Shown: positions 24,961-33,150, counted from the stretch's first letter. The stretch: DNA of 39,014 nucleotides from Streptomyces sp. YIM 98790 (GCF_011421595.1 NZ_WTLH01000030.1:1-39014); one strand, 5' to 3'. Translations and numbers: made by a program. Notes: generated by a model from the sequence alone, not told the origin.

Positions 24961-25458
24961 TCATTCCAGGGCCTTGGAACACACCATGCGCAGTCGCGCC
25001 CGGCCCCGGGTGAACGCGCCCTCCGCGGCCTTGACGGAAATCTCGTGCATGCGGGCGAACTCGGCGGTGGATATGCCGTCGGCCCGGGCGAGTATCACCT
25101 GCTGCTCACGGCCCCGCAGGGACCGGGCCTGTTCGAGCAGCCAGCGGCCGAATTCCCGGTCGCAGACGCCCTCCTCCGGGGTCTCCGACTGCTGAGGACC
25201 GAAGGCGCGTTGCAGCAGGCGCTTTCTGCGCTCCGCCTCCCGGTAGAAGTCGATGCACAGCCGTACGGCAACCGAGGTGAGAAACGGGCCGACACGTTCC
25301 TCGTCCAGATTCCGGTGCATGGCCGCGCGCAGCATGATCTCCTGCACGCAATCCTCGGCATCCTGAGAATTCGGTATCCTCCGGCGGACCAGCCGCAGCA
25401 GACGATCCTGGTGAGGGAGGATCCCCTCCCAGGGGCTCGTTCGATCTGGATCATCCAT
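24961..25458 (-). CDS. ECF-subfamily RNA polymerase sigma factor
   Basis: A 165-residue ECF sigma factor. Region 2 (about 12-80) includes the DAEDCVQEIMLRA core-binding and -10 recognition helices. Region 4 (about 105-160) carries the HTH in EQQVILARADGISTAEFARM followed by HEISVKAAEGAFTRGRARLR. I start at the ATG of 25458 because AGGGAAG is 6 bases upstream; the open frame extends 25 codons further without a better site. No anti-sigma gene is adjacent. Downstream on the same strand lie the Arg-Asp-repeat and UbiB-like genes, so it may direct their expression. Class is secure, regulon unknown. Confidence 0.9.
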   Translation of the reverse strand: MDDPDRTSPWEGILPHQDRLLRLVRRRIPNSQDAEDCVQEIMLRAAMHRNLDEERVGPFLTSVAVRLCIDFYREAERRKRLLQRAFGPQQSETPEEGVCDREFGRWLLEQARSLRGREQQVILARADGISTAEFARMHEISVKAAEGAFTRGRARLRMVCSKALE

Positions 25459-25626
25459 GAGCTTCCCTGGAGTCACTCGACCGGCGCGACCTGCGGGTGT
25501 GCGGTCGCGCTGCATGACTAGCCAGTTACGCACTGCGACAAACGGCGGTCAGGGCGAATCACACCTCCGAAGGAAGCTGTGTTGAAAGGGGATTGAGAAC
25601 GTACACCCCGTGTTATCAGGGCCGGT

Positions 25627-25995
25627 TCAGCGGACGTCCGGCTCGGGCAGCTCTCCTTCCCCGGTGTCGCCCTCCTCGGTGTCCCATTCCTCTTCCTCGT
25701 CGTCCCAGGGCCATTCCTCCTCCGGGTCGTATTCGGCCAGCTCGCTGCTCCACGAGGCCTGCGCCAGTTCCACCCCCGGCACCTCGCTGACCAGGTCGAT
25801 CGGGTCGACCAGATACGCCAGGGCCTCGGCCGCGTCCTGCGACACCGCCTCCAGGGCCATGCCGCGCTCCTCGTCGGGCATCAGCTCGTCCTCGGCGATC
25901 CGGGAGCGGGCCGCCTCGATCAGCAGCAGGACGTCGGAGGCCTCCAGCACCATGTCGATGCGGAGACGGACATATTCGGACTGTTCCTCACTCAT
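25627..25995 (-). CDS. Acidic hypothetical protein (122 aa)
   Basis: A 122-residue protein. The N-terminal half is helical (EYVRLRIDMVLEASDVLLLI and on through LMPDEERGMALEAVSQDAAE). The C-terminal third is strongly acidic (EEEWPWDDEEEEWDTEEGD). No family is recognised. I start at the ATG of 25995. No Shine-Dalgarno is visible, so the transcript may be leaderless. It reads toward the sigma gene, 168 bases away, and is divergent from the small exported protein. Confidence 0.72.
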   Translation of the reverse strand: MSEEQSEYVRLRIDMVLEASDVLLLIEAARSRIAEDELMPDEERGMALEAVSQDAAEALAYLVDPIDLVSEVPGVELAQASWSSELAEYDPEEEWPWDDEEEEWDTEEGDTGEGELPEPDVR

Positions 25996-26165
25996 GTTTC
26001 GGAGGGTACGGCGCCGGGCCGCCGCCACTTCCCCGCGACCCGCAGCGCCTCGTAACATCACTGCTCACGCCTCGCTCCGCGGGCATGTTCCGGAGCGTGG
26101 CCTCCCCTGCGCAAGCACTCCCCCGCTCCGAACGTTCCCGTCCCCGCGTCCCCACGCACACGTCC

Positions 26166-26193
26166 CCACCGCAGTCCCCCCACCGCAGTCCCC
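26166..26193. repeat. 14-bp tandem direct repeat upstream of the small exported protein
   Basis: CCACCGCAGTCCCC is repeated head to tail (26166-26179 and 26180-26193), with degenerate copies on either side. It lies 26-53 bases ahead of the next start, so it is in the leader or promoter region. No function is known. Confidence 0.6.
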
Positions 26194-26218
26194 GCACCGC
26201 ACCACCCGGGAGCCCTCC

Positions 26219-26512
26219 GTGGCAGACCACCGCCGTATGGCCGACCGCCGCACCCTGATCACCGGCTTCGTGGCCGGCGGGGTGCTGTGCGGAATCTGGC
26301 TGATGCCGCCCGCGTCCGCGGGCGGTGACCCGCCCGCCGCCCCGGCCGCCGAGCAGACCGCCCCCGATCCGGACGACACCGCCCGGCCCGACGAGCCGGG
26401 AGCACCCGGCACACCCGGCACGTCCGGCGGGCACGGCGGCGACGGCCGCGGCGGGGAAGTCACGGCCGGTGACGGCAGTGCCGCCGCCTCCGCCGTCGTG
26501 CGGCCCGGCTAG
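26219..26512 (+). CDS. Small exported protein with Pro/Gly/Asp-rich mature region
   Basis: A 97-residue protein. A basic N-terminus (ADHRRMADRRTLIT) and one hydrophobic segment (about residues 17-32, GFVAGGVLCGIWLMPP) with PASA at its end look like a signal peptide or anchor. The rest is low-complexity Pro/Ala/Asp then Gly-rich sequence that is probably disordered outside the cell. I start at the GTG of 26219 because GGGAG lies 6 bases upstream; an ATG at 26237 is the alternative. It converges on hutH, whose stop is 24 bases beyond. No family is recognised. Confidence 0.6.
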   Translation: MADHRRMADRRTLITGFVAGGVLCGIWLMPPASAGGDPPAAPAAEQTAPDPDDTARPDEPGAPGTPGTSGGHGGDGRGGEVTAGDGSAAASAVVRPG

Positions 26513-26535
26513 CCGGGCCGCCCCGCGCCCCGCTG

Positions 26536-28113
26536 TTACACGAGCGGGCCGGTGACCTCCTCCGCGGCCCGCACCAGGCCGCCGCTCCGCACGAACTCCT
26601 CGGCCGCCGCCAGGTCCGGGGCCAGGAAACGGTCCTCGCCCGCGCCCCGGACACCCGCCGCGCGGGCCGCGTCCACCACCGCGCGCGCCGCCGGCCCGGG
26701 CTCCAGCCCGGGCGAGCCGGGCGAGCGCGGTGCGGCGCGCAGTTCCAGGGCGCGGGTGGCCGCGTACAGCTCCACGGCGACCACCCGGGTCAGAGCGTCC
26801 ACCGCGGTGCGCAGCTTGCGCGCGGCCGACCAGCCCATGGAGACGTGGTCCTCCTGCATGGCGGAGGACGGGATGGAGTCGGCGGAGGCCGGGACGGCCA
26901 GCCGCTTCAGTTCGCCGACCAGCGCGGCCTGGGTGTACTGGGCGATCATCAGGCCGGAGTCCACGCCCGGGTCGGCGGCCAGGAAGGGCGGCAGGCCGTG
27001 CGAGCGGTTCTTGTCCAGCAGCCGGTCGGTGCGGCGCTCGCAGATCGAGGCCAGGTCGGCGGCGGCGATGGCCAGGAAGTCCAGCACGTAGGCGACCGGG
27101 GCGCCGTGGAAGTTGCCGTTGGACTCCACCCGTCCGCCGCCGTCCGGGGACAGCAGCACCACGGGGTTGTCGACGGCGGCGGCGAGTTCGCGTTCGGCCA
27201 CGGTGCGGGCGTGCGCCAGGGTGTCCCGGCCGGCGCCGGTGACCTGCGGGGCGCAGCGCACCGAGTAGGCGTCCTGGACCCGGGGCGCGTCGTCCTGGTG
27301 ATGGCCGGTCAGTCCCGAACCGGCGAGCACCTTGCGCATGTTGGCGGCGCTGTCGGCCTGTCCGGGGTGCGGGCGGATGGTGTGCAGTTCGGGGGCGAGC
27401 ACCTTGTCGGTGCCGAGCAGCGCCTCCAGGGTGAGGGCGGCGGCGATGTCCGCGGAGGTGAACAGCCGGGCCAGGTCGGCGCAGGCCAGGGTGAGCATGC
27501 CGAGCATCCCGTCGGTGCCGTTGAGCAGCGCCAGGCCCTCCTTCTCGCGCAGCTCCAGCGGGGCGATGCCGTGGGCGGCGAGGAGTTCGGCGGCCGGGCG
27601 CACCGTGCCGTCGGGGCCCTCGGCCTCGCCCTCTCCGAGGAGGGTGAGGGCGCAGTGCGACAGCGGGGCGAGGTCGCCGGAGCAGCCGAGTGAGCCGTAT
27701 TCGCGGACGACGGGCGTGATCCCGGCGTTGAGCACCGCGGCCATGGCGGCGGCCACCTCGGGGCGGACGCCGGTGTGGCCGGAGGCGAGGGTCTTCAGGC
27801 GCAGGAACATCAGCGCGCGGACCACCTCCCGCTCCACGGGAGGGCCCATGCCGGCGGCGTGCGAGCGGACGATGTTGCGCTGGAGGCGGGCGCGGAGCGA
27901 CGGCGGGATGTGGCGCACGGCGAGGGCGCCGAAGCCGGTGGAGACGCCGTAGACCGGTTCGGGCCCGGCGGCCAGGTCGTCCACCACCCGGCGGGCGGCG
28001 GCGAGCGCGTCGAGCGCCGGACGGGACAGTTCCACCCGGGCGCCGTGGCGGGCCACGGCGACCACGTCGTCCAGCGAGACCCCGGAGGGGCCGAGCACCA
28101 CATGCATAGCCAT
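26536..28113 (-). CDS. hutH: Histidine ammonia-lyase
   Basis: HutH deaminates histidine to urocanate, the first step of histidine utilisation. The 525-residue enzyme has family landmarks throughout: YGVSTGFGALA (55-64), the MIO-forming motif GSLGCSGDLAPLSH with Cys144-Ser145-Gly146 (Ala-Ser-Gly in many bacteria), and further on GTDGMLGML, DAPRVQDAYSVRC, NGNFHGAPVAYVLDF and SSAMQEDHVSMGW. I start at the ATG of 28113, which has AAGG 8 bases upstream. The reading frame upstream of it stays open all the way through a GGDEF protein, so a fusion of 1041 residues is formally possible. The short AT-richer stretch and palindrome right before the ATG argue that HutH has its own start and control. Confidence 0.95.
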   Translation of the reverse strand: MAMHVVLGPSGVSLDDVVAVARHGARVELSRPALDALAAARRVVDDLAAGPEPVYGVSTGFGALAVRHIPPSLRARLQRNIVRSHAAGMGPPVEREVVRALMFLRLKTLASGHTGVRPEVAAAMAAVLNAGITPVVREYGSLGCSGDLAPLSHCALTLLGEGEAEGPDGTVRPAAELLAAHGIAPLELREKEGLALLNGTDGMLGMLTLACADLARLFTSADIAAALTLEALLGTDKVLAPELHTIRPHPGQADSAANMRKVLAGSGLTGHHQDDAPRVQDAYSVRCAPQVTGAGRDTLAHARTVAERELAAAVDNPVVLLSPDGGGRVESNGNFHGAPVAYVLDFLAIAAADLASICERRTDRLLDKNRSHGLPPFLAADPGVDSGLMIAQYTQAALVGELKRLAVPASADSIPSSAMQEDHVSMGWSAARKLRTAVDALTRVVAVELYAATRALELRAAPRSPGSPGLEPGPAARAVVDAARAAGVRGAGEDRFLAPDLAAAEEFVRSGGLVRAAEEVTGPLV

Positions 28114-28136
28114 ATTCAGAACCTTACGTCCTGAAT
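28114..28136. promoter_or_regulatory. 23-bp palindrome immediately upstream of hutH
   Basis: ATTCAG (28114-28119) and CTGAAT (28131-28136) form the ends of a 23-bp element in which 9 of 11 base pairs are symmetric. It ends one base before the hutH ATG and contains its AAGG ribosome binding site. A bound repressor would block both transcription and ribosome access. It lies inside the open frame that links the GGDEF protein to HutH. Confidence 0.6.
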
Positions 28137-29661
28137 CAATCCCCACTCCAGGCGCCCCCGCGCCGGCCGCACCGGAACCTGCGGCAGGACCGGAACCTGC
28201 GGCAGGACCGGAGCCGGGACCGGAAGCAGTCTCCGGACCGGGACCGGGACCGGGACGGGAAGCGGGGGCGGGACGGGAAGCGGGGGCGGGCCCCGAGCCG
28301 GGACCGGGAGCGGGTTTCCGGCCGGAGGCCGGAGCAGGCCCCGCGTCCGGGAGACGGCCGGGCCCCGGGCCGGAGGCCCTGCCGGGCAGGCGGACCTCCC
28401 CCAGCCCGTGCCGCTTCAGCGGCGCGGCCCCGGCCGTCCCCGGAACCGGCCCCTCGTCCGCCCGCACCGCCGTGCCCTGCGCCGGGTGCCCCGCCGTGGC
28501 GGTGCCCGGCAGCGGGACGTCCCCCAGCCCGTGGTGCTTGAGCGGGGGACCCCCCGTGGGCCTGGCCGGGCGCGAGCGGAACGCGCGGCGCTCGGGGGAC
28601 GCGGCCCGGGCGGTGTCGGCCAGCCGGCGGACCTCCCGCCCGGCCAGCACCGGCCCGGCGGAACGGGCCGCCTTGGCCCGGTACTGGGCGGCGTCCGCCA
28701 GCCGGAACAGCCGCCCGCCGGAGCGCAGCGGCCCGATGTCCGCGCCGGTGGAGGCGATGCCGCAGGCCACGCCCTCCCCCAGCCCCAGGCCGGCGGCGCG
28801 CTCGCACACCTCATCGGCGACCCGCACCACCTCGGCGGTGGCCGGCCCGACCGCGATCAGGCAGAACTCGTCCCCGCCCAGGCGGGCGGCGAGCGCGCCC
28901 GGAAGCTGCGCACCGCACCGGGAAAGCACCGAGCCGAATCGTTCCAGCAGGCGGTCGCCGGTGCCGTGGCCCAGGGTGTCGTTGACCTGCTTGAGGCCGT
29001 TGACGTCGCAGACCACCAGGCTGATCACGGCGCCGCTGCGGCGGTGCTCGGCCACCGCCTCGTCCAGCCGGGCGTCGACGGCACGGCGGTTGGCCAGGCC
29101 GGTGAGCGGATCGGTGAAGGCCAGCCGCCGCACCTCGGCCAGCCGCTCGTGCTGCATCAGCCCGGAGGCGGCGACCGCGGCCAGCACCGAGGCGAATTCC
29201 GCGTCCGCCCTGCCGAACGCGGCCTCGTCCCGGCCGCGCGCCACGTACAGCTCCCCCCAGGCACGGTCGTGCAGCACGATGGGCGCGACCACGCAGCTCC
29301 CGCGTCCGCGGCGGCGCAGCGCAGCGCCCCGTCGCGGGCAGTGCCGGCCCGGGCCCAGCCGCTGCCCGTCGGCGGTCTCGACCCAGGCGGCGGGCGGCAG
29401 TTCGGTGATGTCCGGGAACTCGTGCACCGGATAGGACTCGTCGGCGGGGAACTGCTCCTCGCCCTCGGCCAGCTCACCGGTGTTGACCAGCACCCGGAGT
29501 CTGCCGCGCTCCCGTTCCCAGGCGGAGACCGCGGCGAAGGAGCCGTGCAGGGCGTGGCGGGCGGCGTCCGCGGCGTCACGGGCGGCATCGGGCAGTTCCC
29601 GCGCCGAGGCCATCCGCTGCGCCAGTTCCACCACGGCCTGCAACCGGCGGTCTTCAGTCAT
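28114..29661 (-). CDS. GAF-GGDEF protein (diguanylate cyclase), frame continuous with hutH
   Basis: A probable diguanylate cyclase that makes c-di-GMP. From ATG 29661: a GAF-like sensor domain (about 20-172), then a GGDEF domain (about 180-340) starting FTDPLTGLANRRA, with DVNGLKQVNDTLGHGTGD and an intact active-site GGDEF at 262-266. I see no RxxD inhibitory site upstream of it. Residues 360-516 form a Pro/Gly/Ala-rich linker with two copies of PLKxHGLGxVxLPG (373-386 and 414-427). No stop codon occurs before the hutH ATG (codon 517), so translation would run on to 26536. The given end is the junction, not a stop. In the frame used by the overlapping reading, a TGA at 28138-28136 would end the protein just before hutH. 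Confidence 0.85.
28171..28206. repeat. 18-bp tandem repeat in the GGDEF-HutH linker, first pair
   Basis: ACCGGAACCTGCGGCAGG occurs twice head to tail (28171-28188 and 28189-28206). Its length is a multiple of three, so copy changes keep the frame and lengthen the Pro/Gly/Ala linker by six residues each. Confidence 0.85.
28251..28290. repeat. 18-bp tandem repeat in the GGDEF-HutH linker, second set
   Basis: CGGGACGGGAAGCGGGGG occurs at 28251-28268 and 28269-28286, with four more bases of a third copy. It encodes repeats of the ASRPxP type. The long G-runs are prone to slippage that would shift frame. Confidence 0.85.
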
Positions 29662-29785
29662 AGCCCAAGGCTAGGAGGGTTTGACCCGTTTCGCGGCTTA
29701 CCGTGGAGGAAGCCCCCCATATCCCGCACACCGGCAGGGGCGGCCGCCACGGCCCGCGGCGACGCTCCGGACACGCGCGGCGAGG

Positions 29786-30610
29786 TCAGGGCGTGGGCCA
29801 GACGGGGTCGCGCTTCTCGTTGAAGGCGGCCACGCCCTCGGCGCGGTCGGGCGAGAACGCCGCGGTACGCCAGGCGGCGTCCTCGATCTCCAGGCCGGTC
29901 GCCAGGTCCTGGCCCCAGCCGGTGCGCAGGGCGCGCTTGGCCGCGCGCACGCCGACCGGGGAATTGGCGGCGATCCGGGCGGCCAGCGCCAGTGCCTCGG
30001 CGCGGGCCCGGCCCGGCGGCGTCAGCCGGTCGACGAGCCCCAGTTCCCGCGCCTCGGCGGCCTCCACCCGCCGGCCGGTGAAGATCAGCTCCGCCGCCCG
30101 GGCGGCGCCCACCCGGCGCGGCAGCAGCTGTGTGCCGCCGCCACCCGGGATCACCCCGACCGTGACCTCGGGCAGCCCCAGCACCGCGGTCTCGTCCGCG
30201 ACGATCAGGTCGCAGGACAGCGCCAGCTCGCAGCCGCCGCCCAGGGCGAAGCCGTGCACGGCGGCGATGGCCGGCACCGGCAGTGCCAGCACCCCGCCGT
30301 ACGCGGCGCGGGCCACCGGCCGCTGGGCGGCGAGTTCGGCGTCGCTGAGCGCGTTGCGCTCCTTCAGGTCGGCGCCGACGCAGAAGGCGCGCCCGGCGGT
30401 GGAGGTCAGCACCACCACCCGCACCGTGCCGTCCGCGGAGAGCTCGGCGCAGGCCGCGCCGATCGCCCGGGCCAGTGCGGTGGAGACGGCGTTCATCGCC
30501 CGGGGCCGGTCCAGCACCAGCTCGGCGATGCCGTTCCCGGGCCCCTGGCGGCGGACCGCCACCCACTCTCCGTATCGAACCTCATCGGGCTGGCCGTCGG
30601 TGCCGGTCAC
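29786..30610 (-). CDS. Enoyl-CoA hydratase/isomerase family protein
   Basis: A 274-residue crotonase-fold protein that hydrates 2-enoyl-CoA or acts on a related acyl-CoA. It has the oxyanion-hole segments GRAFCVGADLKE (73-84) and GFALGGGCELALSCD (120-134). Both catalytic glutamates of true hydratases are present: Glu128 in GGCELA and Glu148 in GLPEVTVGVIPGGGGTQLLPR. The N-terminal 15 residues are variable. The start is the GTG of 30610, with GGAGG 5 bases upstream. A TetR-type palindrome lies 45-60 bases ahead. It reads toward the GGDEF gene, whose start is 124 bases downstream, so co-transcription with GGDEF-hutH is possible. Confidence 0.93.
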   Translation of the reverse strand: MTGTDGQPDEVRYGEWVAVRRQGPGNGIAELVLDRPRAMNAVSTALARAIGAACAELSADGTVRVVVLTSTAGRAFCVGADLKERNALSDAELAAQRPVARAAYGGVLALPVPAIAAVHGFALGGGCELALSCDLIVADETAVLGLPEVTVGVIPGGGGTQLLPRRVGAARAAELIFTGRRVEAAEARELGLVDRLTPPGRARAEALALAARIAANSPVGVRAAKRALRTGWGQDLATGLEIEDAAWRTAAFSPDRAEGVAAFNEKRDPVWPTP

Positions 30611-30623
30611 GGGGCCTCCTGTT

Positions 30624-30649
30624 CTCCAGGTCCGCTGCTCCAGGTCCGC
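30624..30649. repeat. 12-bp direct repeat upstream of enoyl-CoA hydratase
   Basis: CTCCAGGTCCGC occurs at 30624-30635 and 30638-30649 (14-base period). It falls between the hydratase start and the palindrome at 30655 and may be part of the regulatory region. Confidence 0.6.
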
Positions 30650-30654
30650 CTGGT

Positions 30655-30670
30655 TAACGAGCGCTCACTA
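30655..30670. promoter_or_regulatory. Palindromic operator upstream of enoyl-CoA hydratase
   Basis: TAACGAGCGCTCACTA has a perfect GAGCGCTC core with symmetric TA ends (12 of 16 positions symmetric). This form resembles operators of TetR-family repressors of acyl-CoA metabolism. It sits about 45 bases upstream of the hydratase GTG, where a repressor would overlap the promoter. Confidence 0.5.
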
Positions 30671-30708
30671 GTGCCTGCCCGGCATCATCGCATGCCCCCC
30701 GCGGCCCG

Positions 30709-31902
30709 TCAGCCGCGGCCGCGGCGGGTGAGCAGCCAGGGCTCGATGATGCCCAGCCCCCGGACGGGCCTGCGGTAGAGCGGCTGGAGTGCGTAGCGGT
30801 ACCCGGCCGCCCGCGGATCGCCCGCGTCGGTCTCCTTCTCCGAGTACGGGGCGGCCCCGGCCGAGGTCAGCTCCTCCCGCATGGCGTCGTCCACCAGCAC
30901 CATGTCCTTCGGCGCTATGGAGGTGAGCCGGCTGGCCAGATTGACCGTGGTGCCGAAGACGTCTCCCATCCGGGTGGTCACCGTGCCGAAGGCCATGCCC
31001 ACCCGCAGCTCCGGCATGGTCGGGTTCTCCGCCATGGTCTCCACCAGGCGCAGCCCGATCTCCGCGGCGATCCCGGCGTCGTCCGCGGTGAACAGCACCT
31101 CGTCGCCCAGCGTCTTGATCAGCCGGCCGCCCTCGGCCGCCACCTGGTCGGCGGCCGTGGTCTCGAAGGTCTCCACCAGCTCGCCGAGCTGCTCCTCCTC
31201 CAGCCGGCGGGTCAGCCGGGTGAAGCCGACCAGGTCCGCGAAACCGACGGCCAGCCGCCGGTCCACCATCTCGACGTCGTCCTGGGCCTGCACCACCCGC
31301 CCGGCCGCCGCCGCGAGCTGCCGCCGCCAGACATAGACCAGGAACTCCTCAAGCTCCGGCAGCAACAGCTCGACCAGCGGATATGCCACCTCGGTGCGGG
31401 TCATGCCGGGCTCCGGCGGCTCGGTCAGCGCCTCCAGGAAGGAATCGATCTGCCAGTCGGCCAGCCGGGCCGTGGTCTGGCCGGTGGACCGGGCCACCTG
31501 CACCGCCATGGACTCGCTCAGCAGCCCGGCCTCCACCAGCCCGGCCAGCCGCCGCAGGGCCAGCACATCGGCCTCGGTCAGCGCCTTGGCCTGGCCGATG
31601 TCGGGGAAACCCATGGCCCGCCAGAAGCGGGCGGCCAGATCCATCGGCACATCGGCCGCGCGGGCCGCCTGGTAGGGGGTGTACTGGCGCTCGTAGCCGA
31701 CGATGAGCCGCTCCATGCGGAGCGCGATGTTCTCGTCGTCCTCCTCGGCGCCGGCTCCGGCGAAACCGCCGCTGCCGCCTCCGCTGCCGCTGCCGCTGCC
31801 GCCTCCGCCGGCACCCCCGCCGGCCGCCCCGGTGCCGTCCGGGTCCGCACCGGGCGGGGTCTCGCGCGCCGGGCCGCCCTCAGTCGGTTCCGCCACGGCC
31901 AC
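30709..31902 (-). CDS. cya: Class III adenylate cyclase
   Basis: Converts ATP to cAMP, which in Streptomyces is linked to germination and development. The 397-residue protein starts with a Gly/Ser-rich disordered segment (about 20-50). A helical domain follows (about 56-200) that includes a MerR-like stretch ([20 protein letters not shown]). The catalytic domain (about 215-385) retains all key residues: metal-binding Asp223 (FADLVGF) and Asp267 (TLGDEV), base-selecting Lys263, Asp314, and transition-state Asn321 and Arg325 in NLASR. It has no transmembrane segment, so it is cytosolic. I use the GTG of 31902, with GAAGG about 7 bases upstream; a GTG two codons in is possible. A palindrome at 31997-32014 lies about 95 bases upstream. 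Confidence 0.95.
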   Translation of the reverse strand: MAVAEPTEGGPARETPPGADPDGTGAAGGGAGGGGSGSGSGGGSGGFAGAGAEEDDENIALRMERLIVGYERQYTPYQAARAADVPMDLAARFWRAMGFPDIGQAKALTEADVLALRRLAGLVEAGLLSESMAVQVARSTGQTTARLADWQIDSFLEALTEPPEPGMTRTEVAYPLVELLLPELEEFLVYVWRRQLAAAAGRVVQAQDDVEMVDRRLAVGFADLVGFTRLTRRLEEEQLGELVETFETTAADQVAAEGGRLIKTLGDEVLFTADDAGIAAEIGLRLVETMAENPTMPELRVGMAFGTVTTRMGDVFGTTVNLASRLTSIAPKDMVLVDDAMREELTSAGAAPYSEKETDAGDPRAAGYRYALQPLYRRPVRGLGIIEPWLLTRRGRG

Positions 31903-31996
31903 CGCCCGCCTTCGCCAGAGTGGGAGTCTCCGCGCTGCGCACTTGCCCTACCGTTCCGCTCCCCCGCGCCCTGCGCGCGGTGTCACCGCCCCACCC

Positions 31997-32014
31997 TACG
32001 GCAGGTGTGCCGTA
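31997..32014. promoter_or_regulatory. 7-bp inverted repeat upstream of cya
   Basis: TACGGCA (31997-32003) and TGCCGTA (32008-32014) flank GGTG. On the minus strand the right half includes TAGGGT-like bases that could be a -10. The site could be an operator or a hairpin near the terminus of birA transcription's downstream end. It is not a CRP-type TGTGA/TCACA site. Confidence 0.4.
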
Positions 32015-32157
32015 TCTCACGCCCCCGAAGCCGGTCCCCGGCATGCGGCGCACGGGCCGTGCGGCAACGCCCGCCAGGCGGCGCGTACCCGGCCGGGCAA
32101 CCGCACAAGCCCGCACGTCAGATGCTTTGCGGGTGCCCATCGCGGGCCGGGAGCCGG

Positions 32158-33057
32158 TCAGCCGGCGTCGGGACGGAGATGGACGATGTCGGCCGCGGCG
32201 ACGGGCTGCTGCACGCCCTGTGCCGAGGCGATCACCAGCCGCCCGTCGCCGTCCAGCGCGACCGCCTCGCCGCGCAGCTCGTCACCGCCGGGCAGCAGCG
32301 CCCGCACCCGCCGGCCCAGGGTGGAGCATCCGGACGCGTACGCCTCCAGCAGGCCGGAGGCGGCCGGGTCGCCGCCCTCCGCCGTCCACCGCTCGTACCA
32401 GTCGGCCAGTGCGCGCAGCACCGCCCGCAGCAGCGGGTCCCGGTCGGTCACCGGTGCCCCGGCCAGCAGCAGCGAGCCCGCCTGCGCCACCGGCAGCTCG
32501 TCGGCGCGCAGCGAGACGTTGATGCCCATGCCCAGCACCACCGCGGCGGTGCCGTCCGCCAGGGCGGTGCGCTCGGCCAGGATGCCGCCCAGCTTCCGTT
32601 CCGTGCCCCCGACGGTGACGAGCAGGTCGTTGGGCCACTTCAGGGCCACCTCCACGCCCGCCACCCGGCTCAGCCCGCTCGCCGCCGCCACCCCGGCGAG
32701 CAGCGGCAGCCAGCCCCAGCGGTCCTCGGGCACGGCCGGCCCGGGGGTGAGCAGCACCGAGCAGAACAGCCCCGAGCGGGCCGGGGCGTTCCAGGTCCGG
32801 CCCAGCCGGCCCCGCCCCTGGGTCTGCTCCTCGGCGGCCAGCACCGCGCCGGCCGCGGCATGGCCCCGGCGTGCCCGCTCGCGCAGATCGGCGTTGGTGG
32901 AGCCGGTGACCTCGGCCACCTCCAGCCGGGTCCACAGGCTGTCCTCGGTGATCAGGGCCCGGCGCAGGGCCGCGGGGTTCAGCGGCGGCCGTTCCAGATC
33001 GGACCAGCGTCCGGACGGTCCGGAGGGGTCATAGGGACCGGAAGGGGGAGGAGTCAT
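32158..33057 (-). CDS. birA: Biotin-[acetyl-CoA-carboxylase] ligase
   Basis: Attaches biotin to the carrier domain of acyl-CoA carboxylase alpha subunits via biotinyl-AMP. The 299-residue protein contains [12 protein letters not shown] (51-62), the ATP/biotin loop GRGRLGR (81-87), KWPNDLLV (140-147), the RKLGGILAE segment, and a C-terminal SH3-like domain ([19 protein letters not shown]). There is no N-terminal DNA-binding domain, so it is a monofunctional (group I) ligase and not a repressor. The ATG at 33057 follows TAGGCT by only 5 bases; that hexamer could be a -10, making the transcript leaderless. It is divergent from pccB, whose complex it serves. Confidence 0.95.
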   Translation of the reverse strand: MTPPPSGPYDPSGPSGRWSDLERPPLNPAALRRALITEDSLWTRLEVAEVTGSTNADLRERARRGHAAAGAVLAAEEQTQGRGRLGRTWNAPARSGLFCSVLLTPGPAVPEDRWGWLPLLAGVAAASGLSRVAGVEVALKWPNDLLVTVGGTERKLGGILAERTALADGTAAVVLGMGINVSLRADELPVAQAGSLLLAGAPVTDRDPLLRAVLRALADWYERWTAEGGDPAASGLLEAYASGCSTLGRRVRALLPGGDELRGEAVALDGDGRLVIASAQGVQQPVAAADIVHLRPDAG

Positions 33058-33130
33058 GGGGCAAGCCTAGAAGCCGGCCGCCACCGGGTGTGGCCAACGC
33101 CGCACTGTGCACCGTGCCCGTCAGGGCTAC

Positions 33131-33150
33131 CCTACGGAGCAACCTACGGA
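33131..33150. promoter_or_regulatory. Direct repeat in the birA-pccB divergent region
   Basis: CCTACGGA is repeated at 33131-33138 and 33143-33150, 12 bases apart, ending about 33 bases before the pccB GTG. TACCCT just before it (33128-33133) could be the pccB -10. It may be a regulator-binding site; no protein is implied. Confidence 0.4.

Noticed and set aside
28171..28290. Repeats considered as a CRISPR array
   Set aside because: Units are 18 bp, directly adjacent with no spacers, and coding. No cas genes are nearby.
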